From assembly GCA_947168665.1 (NCBI GenBank), contig CAMVMX010000001.1:1-64000 (forward strand): 64,000 nucleotides of DNA. The letters are read 5' to 3'. Source of the DNA: an uncultured Bacteroidales bacterium (GTDB taxonomy: Bacteria; Bacteroidota; Bacteroidia; Bacteroidales; P3). The stretch's first letter is position 1, and each line of letters opens with the position of its first letter. The translations under genes and the position numbers were made by a program. Below the pieces are notes generated by a model. It worked only from the letters and a program-made list of their open reading frames with translations, had not been told where the DNA came from and did no database searches. Of this stretch, positions 46,735-55,690 are shown one piece after another.

Positions 46735-49029
46735 ATGTATACCATTCTGAAGAAAGAGCTGCTCAACAGCAACGAGATTTACCTCATGGAAGTCCGCGCC
46801 CCCTGGGTGGCCCAAGGTGGCAAGCCAGGGCAATTCGTCATCGTCATACCCCACGAGCGGGGCGAGCGCGTGCCGCTGACCATCTGCGACATCCACCCCG
46901 ACCGCGAAAGCATCGACATCGTCTACCAAGTAGTTGGCGAAAGCACACGCCGCCTCAGCCAGATGGCCGTCGGCGACCAGCTCGAAGCCATCGTCGGCCC
47001 TCTGGGTCGCCCCAGCGAGCTGCTGGCCGCCTCGCCCTCACAGCAAAAACAGATGCGCCTCCTCTTCGTGGCCGGAGGCGTAGGCATCGCACCCGTCTAT
47101 CCCCAAGTCAAATGGGCCCACGAGCAGGGCATCCCCACCGACGTCATCATCGGCGCCCGCAACCACAGCCTCCTCTTCTTCGAAGACAAGATGCGTGCCG
47201 TGTGCGACAACCTCTACATCATGACCGACGACGGCTCCTACGGCCAGCACGGCCTCGTCACCGACAAAATCAAGCAGCTCTGCTCTGCCCCCGACGGCTC
47301 CTGGCTCAGCCCCTACTCCCACTGCGTGGCCATCGGCCCCCTGCCCATGATGAAATTCGTCTCGCTCCTCACCAAAGAGATAGGCCTCAAAACCATTGTC
47401 AGCATGAACTGCATGATGGTCGACGGCACAGGCATGTGCGGAGCCTGCCGCGTCACCGTGGGCGATGCCGTGCGATTCACCTGCGTCGACGGACCCGAGT
47501 TCGACGGACATCTTGTCGACTTCGACGAAGCCGGACGCCGCCTGCGCAACCCCGACGCCCGCCGCTACCGCATTGCCACCACCGACCCCGCCGACGGCCA
47601 CCACTGCAACCTGGCCGACAACGTGGTCGACGCCCTCACACGCCAGCGTCCGCAGGAGCAGGACCCCGCCATCCGTGCCACCAACTTCGACGAAGTCTCC
47701 TTCGGCCTCACCCGCCAGCAAGCCGTGGCCGAGGCCCGCCGCTGCCTCCACTGCAAGAATCCCCGCTGCGTGACCCAATGCCCCGTCAGCATCCACATCC
47801 CCGACTTCATAGCCGCCGTGGCCGCCGAGGACTTTGCGCTGGCCGCCGACATCATTGCCGCCGACTCGTCGCTCCCCGCCGTCTGCGGCCGCGTATGCCC
47901 GCAAGAAACCCAGTGCGAGGGCAGCTGCATTCTCGGCGTCAAAGGCCAGCCCATCGCCATCGGAGCCCTCGAGCGCTTCGTGGCCGACTGGAACCGCGAG
48001 CATCCCGCCGCCCACCACGCAGCCACCAAACCCCAGCCCAACGGCCACCGCGTGGCCATCATAGGCTCCGGCCCCTCCGGCCTCACCTGCGCCGGCGACC
48101 TCGCCAAACAAGGCTACAGCGTCACCATCTTCGAAGCCCTCCACCACCCCGGCGGAGTGCTCGTCTACGGCATTCCCGAATTCCGCCTGCCCAAACAGCG
48201 CGTCGTCGAACCCGAAATCGAAGCCCTGCGCCAACTGGGGGTCGAAATCAAGACAAACGTCATCGTCGGCAAAAGCATCACCATCGACGACCTCCTCCAA
48301 CGCGAAGGATTCGAAGCCATATACATAGGCAGCGGTGCCGGACTTCCCAAATTCATGGGCATCCCCGGCGAAACCCTCGGCGGAGTGCTCTCGGCCAACG
48401 AACTCCTCACCCGCACCAACCTCATGCACGGCTACGACAGCCACTACGACACACCCGTCTACCTCGGCCGCCGTGTGGCCGTCATCGGTGGCGGCAACGT
48501 GGCCATGGACGCCGCCCGCACCGCTAAACGCCTCGGCAGCGACGTCACCGTCATCTACCGCCGCGAAGAGGCCGACATGCCCGCACGCCGCGAGGAGGTG
48601 CACCACGCCAAAGAAGAAGGCATCCACTTCGCCTTCCTCACCAACCCCGTCCAGTTCCTCGGCGACGACCAAGGCAACGTCTGCGGCATGCGCTGCGTGC
48701 GCATGGCCATGGGCGAAAAGGACGACAAAGGCCGCCGCAAATTCAGCCCCATCGCGGACAGCGAATTCGACATGGAGGTGGACAACGTGGTCGTGGCCCT
48801 CGGCACCAGCCCCAACCCACTCATCCACACCACCACCCCCGGCCTCGACACCGAGAGCTGGGGCGGACTGATAGCCGACCCCGACGGGCAGACCTCCCGA
48901 CCCGGCATCTTCGCCGGCGGCGACGCCGTCACCGGGGCCGCCACCGTCATCCTGGCCATGGGTGCCGGACGCACCGCCGCCCGCGCCATCCACCGCTACA
49001 TCTCCGCCAAAGCCCAGCCCTCGGCCTGA
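46735..49029 (+). CDS. NADH-dependent ferredoxin:NADP oxidoreductase, NfnA-NfnB fusion
   Basis: This 764-residue fusion joins the NfnA-like part (1-280) to an NfnB-like glutamate-synthase-small-subunit part (300-764). The first part is a ferredoxin-NADP reductase fold with [2Fe-2S] cysteines in MNCMMVDGTGMCGACRV and FTCVDGPEF. The second has [4Fe-4S] cysteines in CLHCKNPRCVTQCPV and CGRVCPQETQCEGSC, and two Rossmann sites (IGSGPSGLTCA and VIGGGNVAMDAARTA). In Nfn the subunits carry out electron bifurcation among NADH, ferredoxin and NADPH. Some databases call this a dihydroorotate dehydrogenase/glutamate synthase fusion. The GTG at 46717 is an alternative start. Confidence 0.9.
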   Translation: MYTILKKELLNSNEIYLMEVRAPWVAQGGKPGQFVIVIPHERGERVPLTICDIHPDRESIDIVYQVVGESTRRLSQMAVGDQLEAIVGPLGRPSELLAASPSQQKQMRLLFVAGGVGIAPVYPQVKWAHEQGIPTDVIIGARNHSLLFFEDKMRAVCDNLYIMTDDGSYGQHGLVTDKIKQLCSAPDGSWLSPYSHCVAIGPLPMMKFVSLLTKEIGLKTIVSMNCMMVDGTGMCGACRVTVGDAVRFTCVDGPEFDGHLVDFDEAGRRLRNPDARRYRIATTDPADGHHCNLADNVVDALTRQRPQEQDPAIRATNFDEVSFGLTRQQAVAEARRCLHCKNPRCVTQCPVSIHIPDFIAAVAAEDFALAADIIAADSSLPAVCGRVCPQETQCEGSCILGVKGQPIAIGALERFVADWNREHPAAHHAATKPQPNGHRVAIIGSGPSGLTCAGDLAKQGYSVTIFEALHHPGGVLVYGIPEFRLPKQRVVEPEIEALRQLGVEIKTNVIVGKSITIDDLLQREGFEAIYIGSGAGLPKFMGIPGETLGGVLSANELLTRTNLMHGYDSHYDTPVYLGRRVAVIGGGNVAMDAARTAKRLGSDVTVIYRREEADMPARREEVHHAKEEGIHFAFLTNPVQFLGDDQGNVCGMRCVRMAMGEKDDKGRRKFSPIADSEFDMEVDNVVVALGTSPNPLIHTTTPGLDTESWGGLIADPDGQTSRPGIFAGGDAVTGAATVILAMGAGRTAARAIHRYISAKAQPSA

Positions 49030-49158
49030 CCGCCCACGGGCTTGGCCGCACCCCTCCGCGCTGCCCGTCAGCCCGCAGCCCGCTGAAGCGCAGTCGCCCA
49101 CAAAGCCCCCTTACTCAGGAATCTTTTCCAATCGTTACTCACTTAATCCACAATACTG

Positions 49159-49199
49159 AGTCACCTGATATTCTCTCAACAAGAGAATATCAGGTGACT
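49159..49199 (+). terminator. 18-bp hairpin after the Nfn gene
   Basis: Arms 49159-49176 and 49182-49199 pair perfectly around CAACA, with AATTGTTGG downstream. The pairing is very strong; the T-run is weak. It may end the Nfn transcript. Confidence 0.65.
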
Positions 49200-49295
49200 A
49201 ATTGTTGGATAACAGGAATATAAGGATGGGAGCTGCGACGACCGCACCCCTCACATGGATGCGGGGAACGGGGTGCGCGGAGCTTCTGTCGTGAC

Positions 49296-49332
49296 GAAAA
49301 AGGGAGGGCCTCCGGCTACCGGAAGCCCTCCC
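49296..49332 (-). terminator. terminator of the large LRR gene
   Basis: GGGAGGGC (49302-49309) pairs with GCCCTCCC (49325-49332), with an inner TCCGG/CCGGA. On the minus strand it is followed by TTTTT. Confidence 0.88.
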
Positions 49333-49364
49333 CATTGGGTTTATAAGGCGGATTTACAGTCGGG

Positions 49365-52300
49365 TCAACGCTTCACAACTTTGCCCACGGTCACACTCCG
49401 CCCGTGCACCACACGGACGTAGTATACCCCGTCGGGCAACGCGGTGAGGTCGATGCTGCCCGCGCCCTCGGCTGCAAGCACCCGGCGGCTGGCCATGTCG
49501 TACACCTCCACAAGGCTCACGCCCTCGCCCTCCACGCTCAGCAGGCCGTTAGTGGGGTTGGGGAAGAGGCGGACGGCACCGCCCTCCGTGCCGTGGATGC
49601 CCACGCCCTCGGCAAAGTTGGCGGTCAGCTGCATGTCCTCACGCAGCACGATGGTGCGGGGATTCTCCTCGCTGCCGTCGCTCCAGCCGCTGAAGAGATA
49701 TCCCTCATTGGCCGTGGCTGTGATGGTCACCTCCGTGCCGTAGGCATACTCACCGCCGCCGTCCACCGTGCCCCAGTCGGGGTTGTTGGCAGAAAGGGTC
49801 AGGGCTACATAGAGGGTGTCGAAAAGGGCGGTCAGCGTGGTGTCGTGCGTCACTACGAGCGTGCGCGGATTGTCTGCCACGCTGTCGCTCCACATCACAA
49901 AAAGGAAGCCCTCGTTGGCGGTGGCCTCGATGGTGGCTGTGCGGCCGTTGTCGCAGCCGGGCATCATGGTCACGGTGGCCGTGCCCATGGTCGAGTCGGC
50001 CGTTTGGACGATGACGGTGTCCTCGAAAGGCATCTCTACGAAGTTGGAGAAATGCGGCCAGCGGGCCATATAGGAGGCCAAGCTGCCGCAGGGGATATTG
50101 ACCACTGCGGACTGGGGTACATCGCGGAACACGTCAACTCCCAACGAGGGGGCCACGACGCAGTTGCTGTTGATGGTGTCCACGCCCGTGCAGCCCAAGA
50201 AAGCATAGTCGGGAATCCAGCGCACATGCTCGCCCACTTTGATGACGGCGACATTGGAGTCGTTCATAAATACAGGTAAGGTGTCGCAGCCCATCGTCCT
50301 ACAGCTGTCGGCATCGTAGCGTACCCGTGTGGCGGCAATGCAGTTGCCATAGGCCGCGTTGCCCACGCTGTCCACCCTGCGGGGAATCCACAGCTCCGGG
50401 AGGCCGGAGATGGAGGTGAGCGACGTGCAGCCGAAGAATGCCGAATCGCCGATGGAGGTTATCGTGTCGGAGATATAGACAGTGTCCAGTTCTGTATTTC
50501 CTGCCAACAAGCCGGAGGGGATGCTGCCACCAGGGTAGGTGAACGAGCTGAGTCCGCAGCCGCCAAAGGCACCGCTGCCCCAACCTGAACCACCGCCACT
50601 GCCTGAGCCGCCGCCTGTGGAGCCGCCGGGATTGAAGTGCGTAGGCACCACCACGCGCCGCAGTCGTCCGCAACCGTAGAAGGCATACTCGCCGATATAT
50701 TCTACCCCCTCGCCAATGGTGAGGTCGGTGACGTTGGCGTCGTAGGCAAACGACCATGCGCCGATATTGACCACAGAGTCAGGGATGTTGATGGCAGTGA
50801 GACCTGTGCAACGCTCGAAAGCATAGTCGGGGATGTTCCTGACGCGGGGGCCGATATGCAGGGTGTGGAAGTAGCTGTCGTTCTGGAAGACGAGCGAGTC
50901 GGCCTCGCCCATATAGCGGCAGCTGTCGGCATTGAACCATACAGTATGGAGGCTATAGCAGTTGGCGAAGGCACTGTTGCCGATGGTGTCGATGGTGGCG
51001 GGAATAGTGACGCTGGTCAGCCCGGCGCAACCCTTGAAGGCTTGGCTGCCAATTTTACGAACCACGTAGGCCACGCTGTCGTGCACCACCGTGTCGGGGA
51101 TGACAAGGCTGCCCGAGGTGCGGCTGTAGCCGTGCCAATAAGTGCCGTCGATAGTGTCCGCAGCCAAAGGATGCACCACCGCCACACTGGCCGAATCGTC
51201 AAGAATCTTGTAGTAGACAGAGCTGCCTTGAGGTGTGGTCTTATGAAAATCCCAATAAGGTGAAGAGCAGTCGGGTGACTCCTGAAGATTGGTGAAGCGG
51301 TTCCACTCGTTAGCACTACTATAAGCACCTGCCGTGCCGCACGGCACATACACGGGAATGCCTGAGATAGAAGCAGTATCGAAAGTGGCTCCCCACCATG
51401 TTGAAGTAGGGAAAGCCTGTAAAGTTGGCGGCACAGTGCATAAGACGGTTATACGTTCAATCCTGCTTGGACCAGTATATGTTCTATTAAATGCATGCAC
51501 ACCAATTTGAGAAACCGAGCGGCCGATAGTAACATACCTTAAACTATCGCAACCTTCGAAGGCTGATACACCGATGGTTGTTACAGAATCAGGGATTGTA
51601 ACAGAACGTAGATTACGGCAAGAACTAAACGCCCCATTGGATATAGAAGTAAGAGCATTAGGAAGAACCAATGACGTTATTCCATTACAGCCAGAAAACG
51701 CATTAGAGCCAATATTAGTAACGGTATTAGGGATTGACAAAGGACATAAATAGTTCCAATAAAAAGCCTGATTACCGATACTAGTTACTGAATTGCCAAT
51801 AATTAGATTAGACAAAGCATAACAATTATAAAAAGTATTGTCGTTAATACTTGATAGAGAATTCCCAATTACTACCGAAGTGAGTCCGGTGCAATTGCGA
51901 AAAGCGCATCTTCCCAAAAAGACCACAGAATCTGGAATCACAACACTATCAAGTGCTGCACAACATGCAAAAGCGTGAGATGGTATTCGTTTAACAGATT
52001 CCCCAATAATGAGAGTTGTCAGAGCTCGGTTTCGAGAGCCTCCTCCATCGACGAAAGGATTCACGTCATATCCATCTAAATTGTACGACCGTCCACAGTA
52101 GGTGCAATTTGCAGCATTGAAGTACACGGTTCTAAGATTAGATATAAGGAATGCTCCATCTCCAATATATGTAACGGATTGGGGTATAGTTATCTCTGTC
52201 ATTAAACGTGCGTCAGAAAAAGCATAGGTACCTATACTCGTCACTGAGTTACCCAACGAGACGTTTGACAGCCAAGTGGTATAGGCGAATGCATAACTGC

Positions 52301-52637
52301 CGATTGTTCTGATAGAATCGCCAATCTCTAAGCTGCTCAGGTGAACACAGTAATAAAAAGCCGAGTCGCCAATGGCCTTTACCACATAGGTTGTTGAATC
52401 GCTACTGTCAGTGGCAAAAGAGGGGATTACAATATGGTAAGCATGAACATAGCCTGTCATTGACGTCCAATAATTATAACTCGGACTCACCACGGTCACG
52501 GAGCTGCTATCACTGTTAATCTTGTAATAAAGTGTGTCTCCCGATGAGTTAATGGCACTGAAGTCATAACGCTGTGCATGTACAGCCATTATGCCTGCCG
52601 AGAAAAGGAGGAGGAGAGAGAATAGGTGTTTTCTCAT
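49365..52637 (-). CDS. BspA-like LRR surface protein with type IX sorting domain
   Basis: This is a 1090-residue secreted protein. ATG 52637 gives the signal peptide MRKHLFSLLLLFSAGIMAVHAQ. About 35-890 are BspA-like LRR_5 repeats in two or three blocks (ending motifs such as AFKGCAGLTSVTIP and AFANCYSLHTVWF). About 900-1010 hold two InlB-B/bacterial-repeat-like modules (ANEGFLFVMWSD and ANEGYLFSGWSD). The last 75 residues, from VRLFPNPTNGLLSVEG to GKVVKR, are a type IX secretion C-terminal domain. The 5' third is visibly more AT-rich than the rest. A 300-base leader with the kissing-loop RNA precedes it. Confidence 0.93.
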   Translation of the reverse strand: MRKHLFSLLLLFSAGIMAVHAQRYDFSAINSSGDTLYYKINSDSSSVTVVSPSYNYWTSMTGYVHAYHIVIPSFATDSSDSTTYVVKAIGDSAFYYCVHLSSLEIGDSIRTIGSYAFAYTTWLSNVSLGNSVTSIGTYAFSDARLMTEITIPQSVTYIGDGAFLISNLRTVYFNAANCTYCGRSYNLDGYDVNPFVDGGGSRNRALTTLIIGESVKRIPSHAFACCAALDSVVIPDSVVFLGRCAFRNCTGLTSVVIGNSLSSINDNTFYNCYALSNLIIGNSVTSIGNQAFYWNYLCPLSIPNTVTNIGSNAFSGCNGITSLVLPNALTSISNGAFSSCRNLRSVTIPDSVTTIGVSAFEGCDSLRYVTIGRSVSQIGVHAFNRTYTGPSRIERITVLCTVPPTLQAFPTSTWWGATFDTASISGIPVYVPCGTAGAYSSANEWNRFTNLQESPDCSSPYWDFHKTTPQGSSVYYKILDDSASVAVVHPLAADTIDGTYWHGYSRTSGSLVIPDTVVHDSVAYVVRKIGSQAFKGCAGLTSVTIPATIDTIGNSAFANCYSLHTVWFNADSCRYMGEADSLVFQNDSYFHTLHIGPRVRNIPDYAFERCTGLTAINIPDSVVNIGAWSFAYDANVTDLTIGEGVEYIGEYAFYGCGRLRRVVVPTHFNPGGSTGGGSGSGGGSGWGSGAFGGCGLSSFTYPGGSIPSGLLAGNTELDTVYISDTITSIGDSAFFGCTSLTSISGLPELWIPRRVDSVGNAAYGNCIAATRVRYDADSCRTMGCDTLPVFMNDSNVAVIKVGEHVRWIPDYAFLGCTGVDTINSNCVVAPSLGVDVFRDVPQSAVVNIPCGSLASYMARWPHFSNFVEMPFEDTVIVQTADSTMGTATVTMMPGCDNGRTATIEATANEGFLFVMWSDSVADNPRTLVVTHDTTLTALFDTLYVALTLSANNPDWGTVDGGGEYAYGTEVTITATANEGYLFSGWSDGSEENPRTIVLREDMQLTANFAEGVGIHGTEGGAVRLFPNPTNGLLSVEGEGVSLVEVYDMASRRVLAAEGAGSIDLTALPDGVYYVRVVHGRSVTVGKVVKR

Positions 52638-52697
52638 TTTGTTTTGTTGTTTAGTTTGTGCCGCAGCCCGACGGCACAGCTTTGTACAATAGGAGAA

Positions 52698-52940
52698 AGT
52701 GGAGCCATCCATGATAACCCTATTTTCCTTGGTAGGGCTTCGACTCCCTTAGACATAAAAATACAGGTTCAGTGAATTGCTCCACTGAGGGTTGTATATA
52801 TTGACAGGTATACAATCCAGTAGGAGCATTCATTTCCCCCTTATTCCTAATGTCTATTTGTGAGTGTCGAAGTTCACCAAGCTGGAATAAGGCAAAATGC
52901 GCTTTCTCAATTACATGCATACACCTTTCGCTTGGTGTAT
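52698..52940 (-). promoter_or_regulatory. structured leader RNA, copy A of the kissing-loop family
   Basis: In transcript order: 5' hairpin (52934-52940 with 52919-52925), outer helix CTTGGT/ACCAAG (52876-52881 with 52728-52733, partly shared with hairpin 1), hairpin 1 GTGA/TCAC (52874-52877 with 52860-52863). The internal helix TAGACAT/ATGTCTA is 52850-52856 with 52750-52756. Hairpin 2, AGGG/CCCT, is 52746-52749 with 52734-52737. Loops CTTCGAC (52866-52872) and GTCGAAG (52738-52744) are complementary. An 8-bp pairing AGTGGAGC/GCTCCACT (52779-52786 with 52698-52705) and CCCTA/TAGGG would compete with some of these. It lies between a promoter (52948) and the LRR gene; the function is not known. 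Confidence 0.75.
52720..52833 (-). other. possible leader ORF (MNAPTGLY start)
   Basis: A 37-codon frame begins MNAPTGLY just after an AAGGGGGAA sequence that could act as a ribosome-binding site. It crosses the insert and hairpin 2 of leader copy A. Copy B has the same start (MNAPVGLY) but ends after 20 codons. Conservation of the first eight codons may reflect RNA rather than protein. Confidence 0.35.
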
Positions 52941-52947
52941 ACGGATG

Positions 52948-52955
52948 CAAAGATA
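52948..52955 (-). promoter_or_regulatory. -7 box (TATCTTTG) for the LRR surface protein
   Basis: Minus-strand TATCTTTG, with transcription expected near 52941, exactly at the first base of the 5' hairpin of leader A. The leader is about 300 bases. Confidence 0.65.
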
Positions 52956-53018
52956 CGGAAAAAAATGGATTCAGGGAAGGTTTTAGGAAAAAAAGTTTGG
53001 CGGAGGGAGGCAGGCAGG

Positions 53019-54098
53019 CTATTGCATGCGGACGCGGGGGTCGAGGAGGGCGTAGAGGATGTCGGTGAGGATGTTGATGACGATGAGGAGGACGCAGATG
53101 AAGAGGATGGCGCCCATGACGACGGGGAAGTCGTATTGGTCAAGGCCGTTGACGATGACGATGCCCATGCCTTTCCAGTCGAAGACGTATTCGACAAAGA
53201 CGGCTCCGGCCAGCAGTCCCGCTAACCAGCCGGAGGCGGAGGTGACCACGGGGTTGAGCGACACGCGCAGGGCATGGTGGAATATGACGCGGCGGCGCGA
53301 GAGGCCTTTGGCTCGGGCGGTGCGGATGAAGTCCTGCGAGAGGGTTTCGAGCATGCTGTTGCGCGTGAGCTGGGTGAGGGTGGCAAGGGGCCGGATGCCG
53401 AGGGTGAGGGCAGGAAGGATGAGGTTTTTGAGGTCGAGATACTCGCCGGTGCCGTAGTCGTCGACGGTGTAGAGGTTGCCGAACATGTTGAGGTGGGTCC
53501 AGTCGGCCAGCACATAGGCAAAGAGCCATGCGATAAGGATGGCCGCAAAGAATGAGGGGAGCGACATGCCGAGGGTGGAGAGGACGAGGGTGAGACGGTC
53601 GACCCAGCTGTCTTTGTAGAGGGCGGACAGGATGCCGAGGAATATGCCAAGGACGAGGGCGAAGCCCAGAGCCACGACGGCAAGGAGCGCCGTCTGGGGG
53701 AAGGCGGCGGCAATGATTTCGGACACCTTGCGCTTGGACTGGTAGCTGCGCCGCAGGTAGGGGGCTTTGAGCACAAGGGAGGTATGCCCCACGGTGAGGA
53801 GGGCGGTGAAGGGGGCGTATTTGTCGGGGTCGAGGTAGAAGTAGCTGGAGGGGTCGGTGTTGTTGTGGAGGGAGAGGGGAAGGAGGTCGTTGATGTAGTT
53901 GAGGTATTGGAGGCCTACGGGTTTGTCGCGGCCAAGGTCGCGGTTGATGATTTCGATGCTTTCGGCATCGGCACGCTGGCCGAGCATCATGCGCGCAGGG
54001 TCGCCGGGCAGAATGTTGAAGAGGAAGAAGACGAGTGTCACTACCCCCAGCAGCACCAGGAGTCCGTAGAGGAGGCGTTTGAGTGTGTAGCGCAGCAT
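53019..54098 (-). CDS. OppB/DppB-type ABC permease
   Basis: This 359-residue inner-membrane permease is of the oligopeptide/nickel family. It has six predicted membrane segments (first at 9-30: LLYGLLVLLGVVTLVFFLFNIL), the NILPGDPARMMLG start typical of OppB, and the ATPase-contact loop RTARAKGLSRRRVIFHHALR. A large loop between the first two segments is usual here. The partner OppC, ATPases and binding protein are not in the window. It is the last gene of the yggS-to-tsaB run. Confidence 0.93.
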   Translation of the reverse strand: MLRYTLKRLLYGLLVLLGVVTLVFFLFNILPGDPARMMLGQRADAESIEIINRDLGRDKPVGLQYLNYINDLLPLSLHNNTDPSSYFYLDPDKYAPFTALLTVGHTSLVLKAPYLRRSYQSKRKVSEIIAAAFPQTALLAVVALGFALVLGIFLGILSALYKDSWVDRLTLVLSTLGMSLPSFFAAILIAWLFAYVLADWTHLNMFGNLYTVDDYGTGEYLDLKNLILPALTLGIRPLATLTQLTRNSMLETLSQDFIRTARAKGLSRRRVIFHHALRVSLNPVVTSASGWLAGLLAGAVFVEYVFDWKGMGIVIVNGLDQYDFPVVMGAILFICVLLIVINILTDILYALLDPRVRMQ

Positions 54099-54135
54099 GG
54101 ATTGAATGTGTGAGTGCGTTAATGTGTTAATGTGT

Positions 54136-54168
54136 GAGTGGCTGGCGCGGTCAAGGGGCTAACACATT
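54136..54168. repeat. short intergenic repeat, copy 1
   Basis: GAGTGGCTGGCGCGGTCAA followed by GGGGCTAACACATT. A second copy lies at 54964-54997, each directly downstream of a gene in the same run. Confidence 0.7.
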
Positions 54169-54185
54169 TATAGATTTTGTATGTG

Positions 54186-54920
54186 TTATTTTTGTGTGTG
54201 GATAGGTGTGTGGTTGATGTGGTCGGTTTCGAAGAGGCCACGGACAACGGATTTCTTGGCCACGAAGTCTTTGAGGTAGTAGGGCTCGAAGTAGGCCACG
54301 TCCTCGGTATGACCTTGCTGCAGTCTGGCTGCCGCCGCCGAGGCCATGCCAGAGGCAGAGATTTGGAACGAGGGGGCATAGCGGGCGTTGGGGTGCTGGC
54401 CGAGGATGAGACGGGTCTTTTCGGCGCCGTCGCCGATGAAGGTCACCTCTCCCCTATCCAGGAAGGTGTCGTAGATGCCGGGGGTGATGATGTCGGCACT
54501 GACGGGTTTCAGCATGTCGGAGGGCGAGGCGAAAAGGGCGGTGTAGCATTCCATACGGCGGGCATCGATCATGGGGCATACTATGCCTTGATACTCGGGG
54601 TGCTGGGCGTAATACTGGGCCGCCATACTTTGCAGCGTGGGCACAGCCAGCAGGGGGATGCCGAGGGCATAGCAGATGCCTTTGGCAGTGCTGACGCCGA
54701 TGCGGAGGCCGGTGTAGCTGCCGGGGCCGGAGGATACACAGACGGCATCGAGCTGGCGGAAGGGGACGTGGCACTGGTCAAGCAGCTGCCCGATGAAGAC
54801 GGACAGGCGCGAGGAGTGGGCGTTGGGCTGGTCGCTATGGAGTTCGGCCACAACGCCTTCATCGCCGACAAGCGCGACGGAGCAGACAGACGTGGCAGTT
54901 TCGATGAGGAGGATGTTCAT
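54186..54920 (-). CDS. tsaB: tRNA threonylcarbamoyladenosine biosynthesis protein TsaB
   Basis: This 244-residue partner of TsaD and TsaE makes the t6A modification at position 37 of ANN-decoding tRNAs. The N-terminal ASKHA part has MNILLIETATSVCSVAL and VCVSSGPGSYTGLRIGVSTAKG. The C-terminal third is variable, as in the family. It lies about 100 bases downstream of the LolA-like gene, with a short repeat between. Confidence 0.95.
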   Translation of the reverse strand: MNILLIETATSVCSVALVGDEGVVAELHSDQPNAHSSRLSVFIGQLLDQCHVPFRQLDAVCVSSGPGSYTGLRIGVSTAKGICYALGIPLLAVPTLQSMAAQYYAQHPEYQGIVCPMIDARRMECYTALFASPSDMLKPVSADIITPGIYDTFLDRGEVTFIGDGAEKTRLILGQHPNARYAPSFQISASGMASAAAARLQQGHTEDVAYFEPYYLKDFVAKKSVVRGLFETDHINHTPIHTQK

Positions 54921-54963
54921 TCTAAATATTTGAATGTATTAATTCTTGAATGTTTGAGTGATT

Positions 54964-54997
54964 GAGTGGCTGGTGCGGTCAAAAAGTCTAACGCATT
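54964..54997. repeat. short intergenic repeat, copy 2
   Basis: GAGTGGCTGGTGCGGTCAA followed by AAAGTCTAACGCATT. It matches copy 1 (54136-54168) except for a few changes. Confidence 0.7.
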
Positions 54998-55017
54998 AAC
55001 CCGTTAGCACATTCTGT

Positions 55018-55665
55018 TCACCGCATGTCGACTACTTCGACTCCGGGATGGGATTTGGTGTTGAAGGTGAAGTCGGCATCTTTGGCCTTGGTGTTTTTGA
55101 AACCCGTGAGGGTGTAGATTCCGCGCGAGGAGTCGAAGTTGTGCTGCTCCATCTTCTTCAGGAGGCCGGTCTTGGCGTTGATGAACAGGCGGATTTTGTG
55201 GAATGACTTAGCCTTGAGGGGCTGGAGGTCGACGATGGCGGTGCCGTCCGACTCCTCGCGTATGTATTTGGCGCGGTAGGATTTGGAGTAGTTGGCCAGC
55301 AGCCGGGCGGGGTTGGTGATGTCGTCGTCGTTATCGGACATGGGGGTGACTACCACTTCTTTGTTGGGCTGGTTATATTGCCACACGGCATGGCCGTCGC
55401 AGTAGATTTCAATGCCATTGGCCTTGACGCGGTAGCGCGGGGCGTTGTAGAGCACGTCGACCTTTTGGTGGAAAGACTCTTTCTTGTCGGCATCGAGGGT
55501 GACGATGGTGACCGAGAAGCTGACGGTGCCGGACATCTTGGCCGATGCCTTCTTGAGGATGGCGGCGGCAGTCTGGTCCACAGCACCTTGTGCGGTGTGG
55601 GTGAGCTGGGCCGAGAGGTGCATCATGCAGAGCATGGCCACGAGGAGTGTGAGAGCTTTTTTCAT
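55018..55665 (-). CDS. LolA-like outer-membrane lipoprotein carrier
   Basis: This 215-residue periplasmic protein has a signal peptide (MKKALTLLVAMLCMMHLSAQ). The LolA pattern follows: ILKKASAKMSGTVSFSVTI, VLYNAPRYRVKANGIEIYCDG, WQYNQPNKEVVVTPM and the DADFTFN end. LolA ferries lipoproteins from the inner to the outer membrane. An FtsX/LolC-like permease is elsewhere in the window. It lies between folE and tsaB. Confidence 0.92.
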   Translation of the reverse strand: MKKALTLLVAMLCMMHLSAQLTHTAQGAVDQTAAAILKKASAKMSGTVSFSVTIVTLDADKKESFHQKVDVLYNAPRYRVKANGIEIYCDGHAVWQYNQPNKEVVVTPMSDNDDDITNPARLLANYSKSYRAKYIREESDGTAIVDLQPLKAKSFHKIRLFINAKTGLLKKMEQHNFDSSRGIYTLTGFKNTKAKDADFTFNTKSHPGVEVVDMR

Positions 55666-55690
55666 GTCTGGAGGTTTTGTGAGGGGTTGT

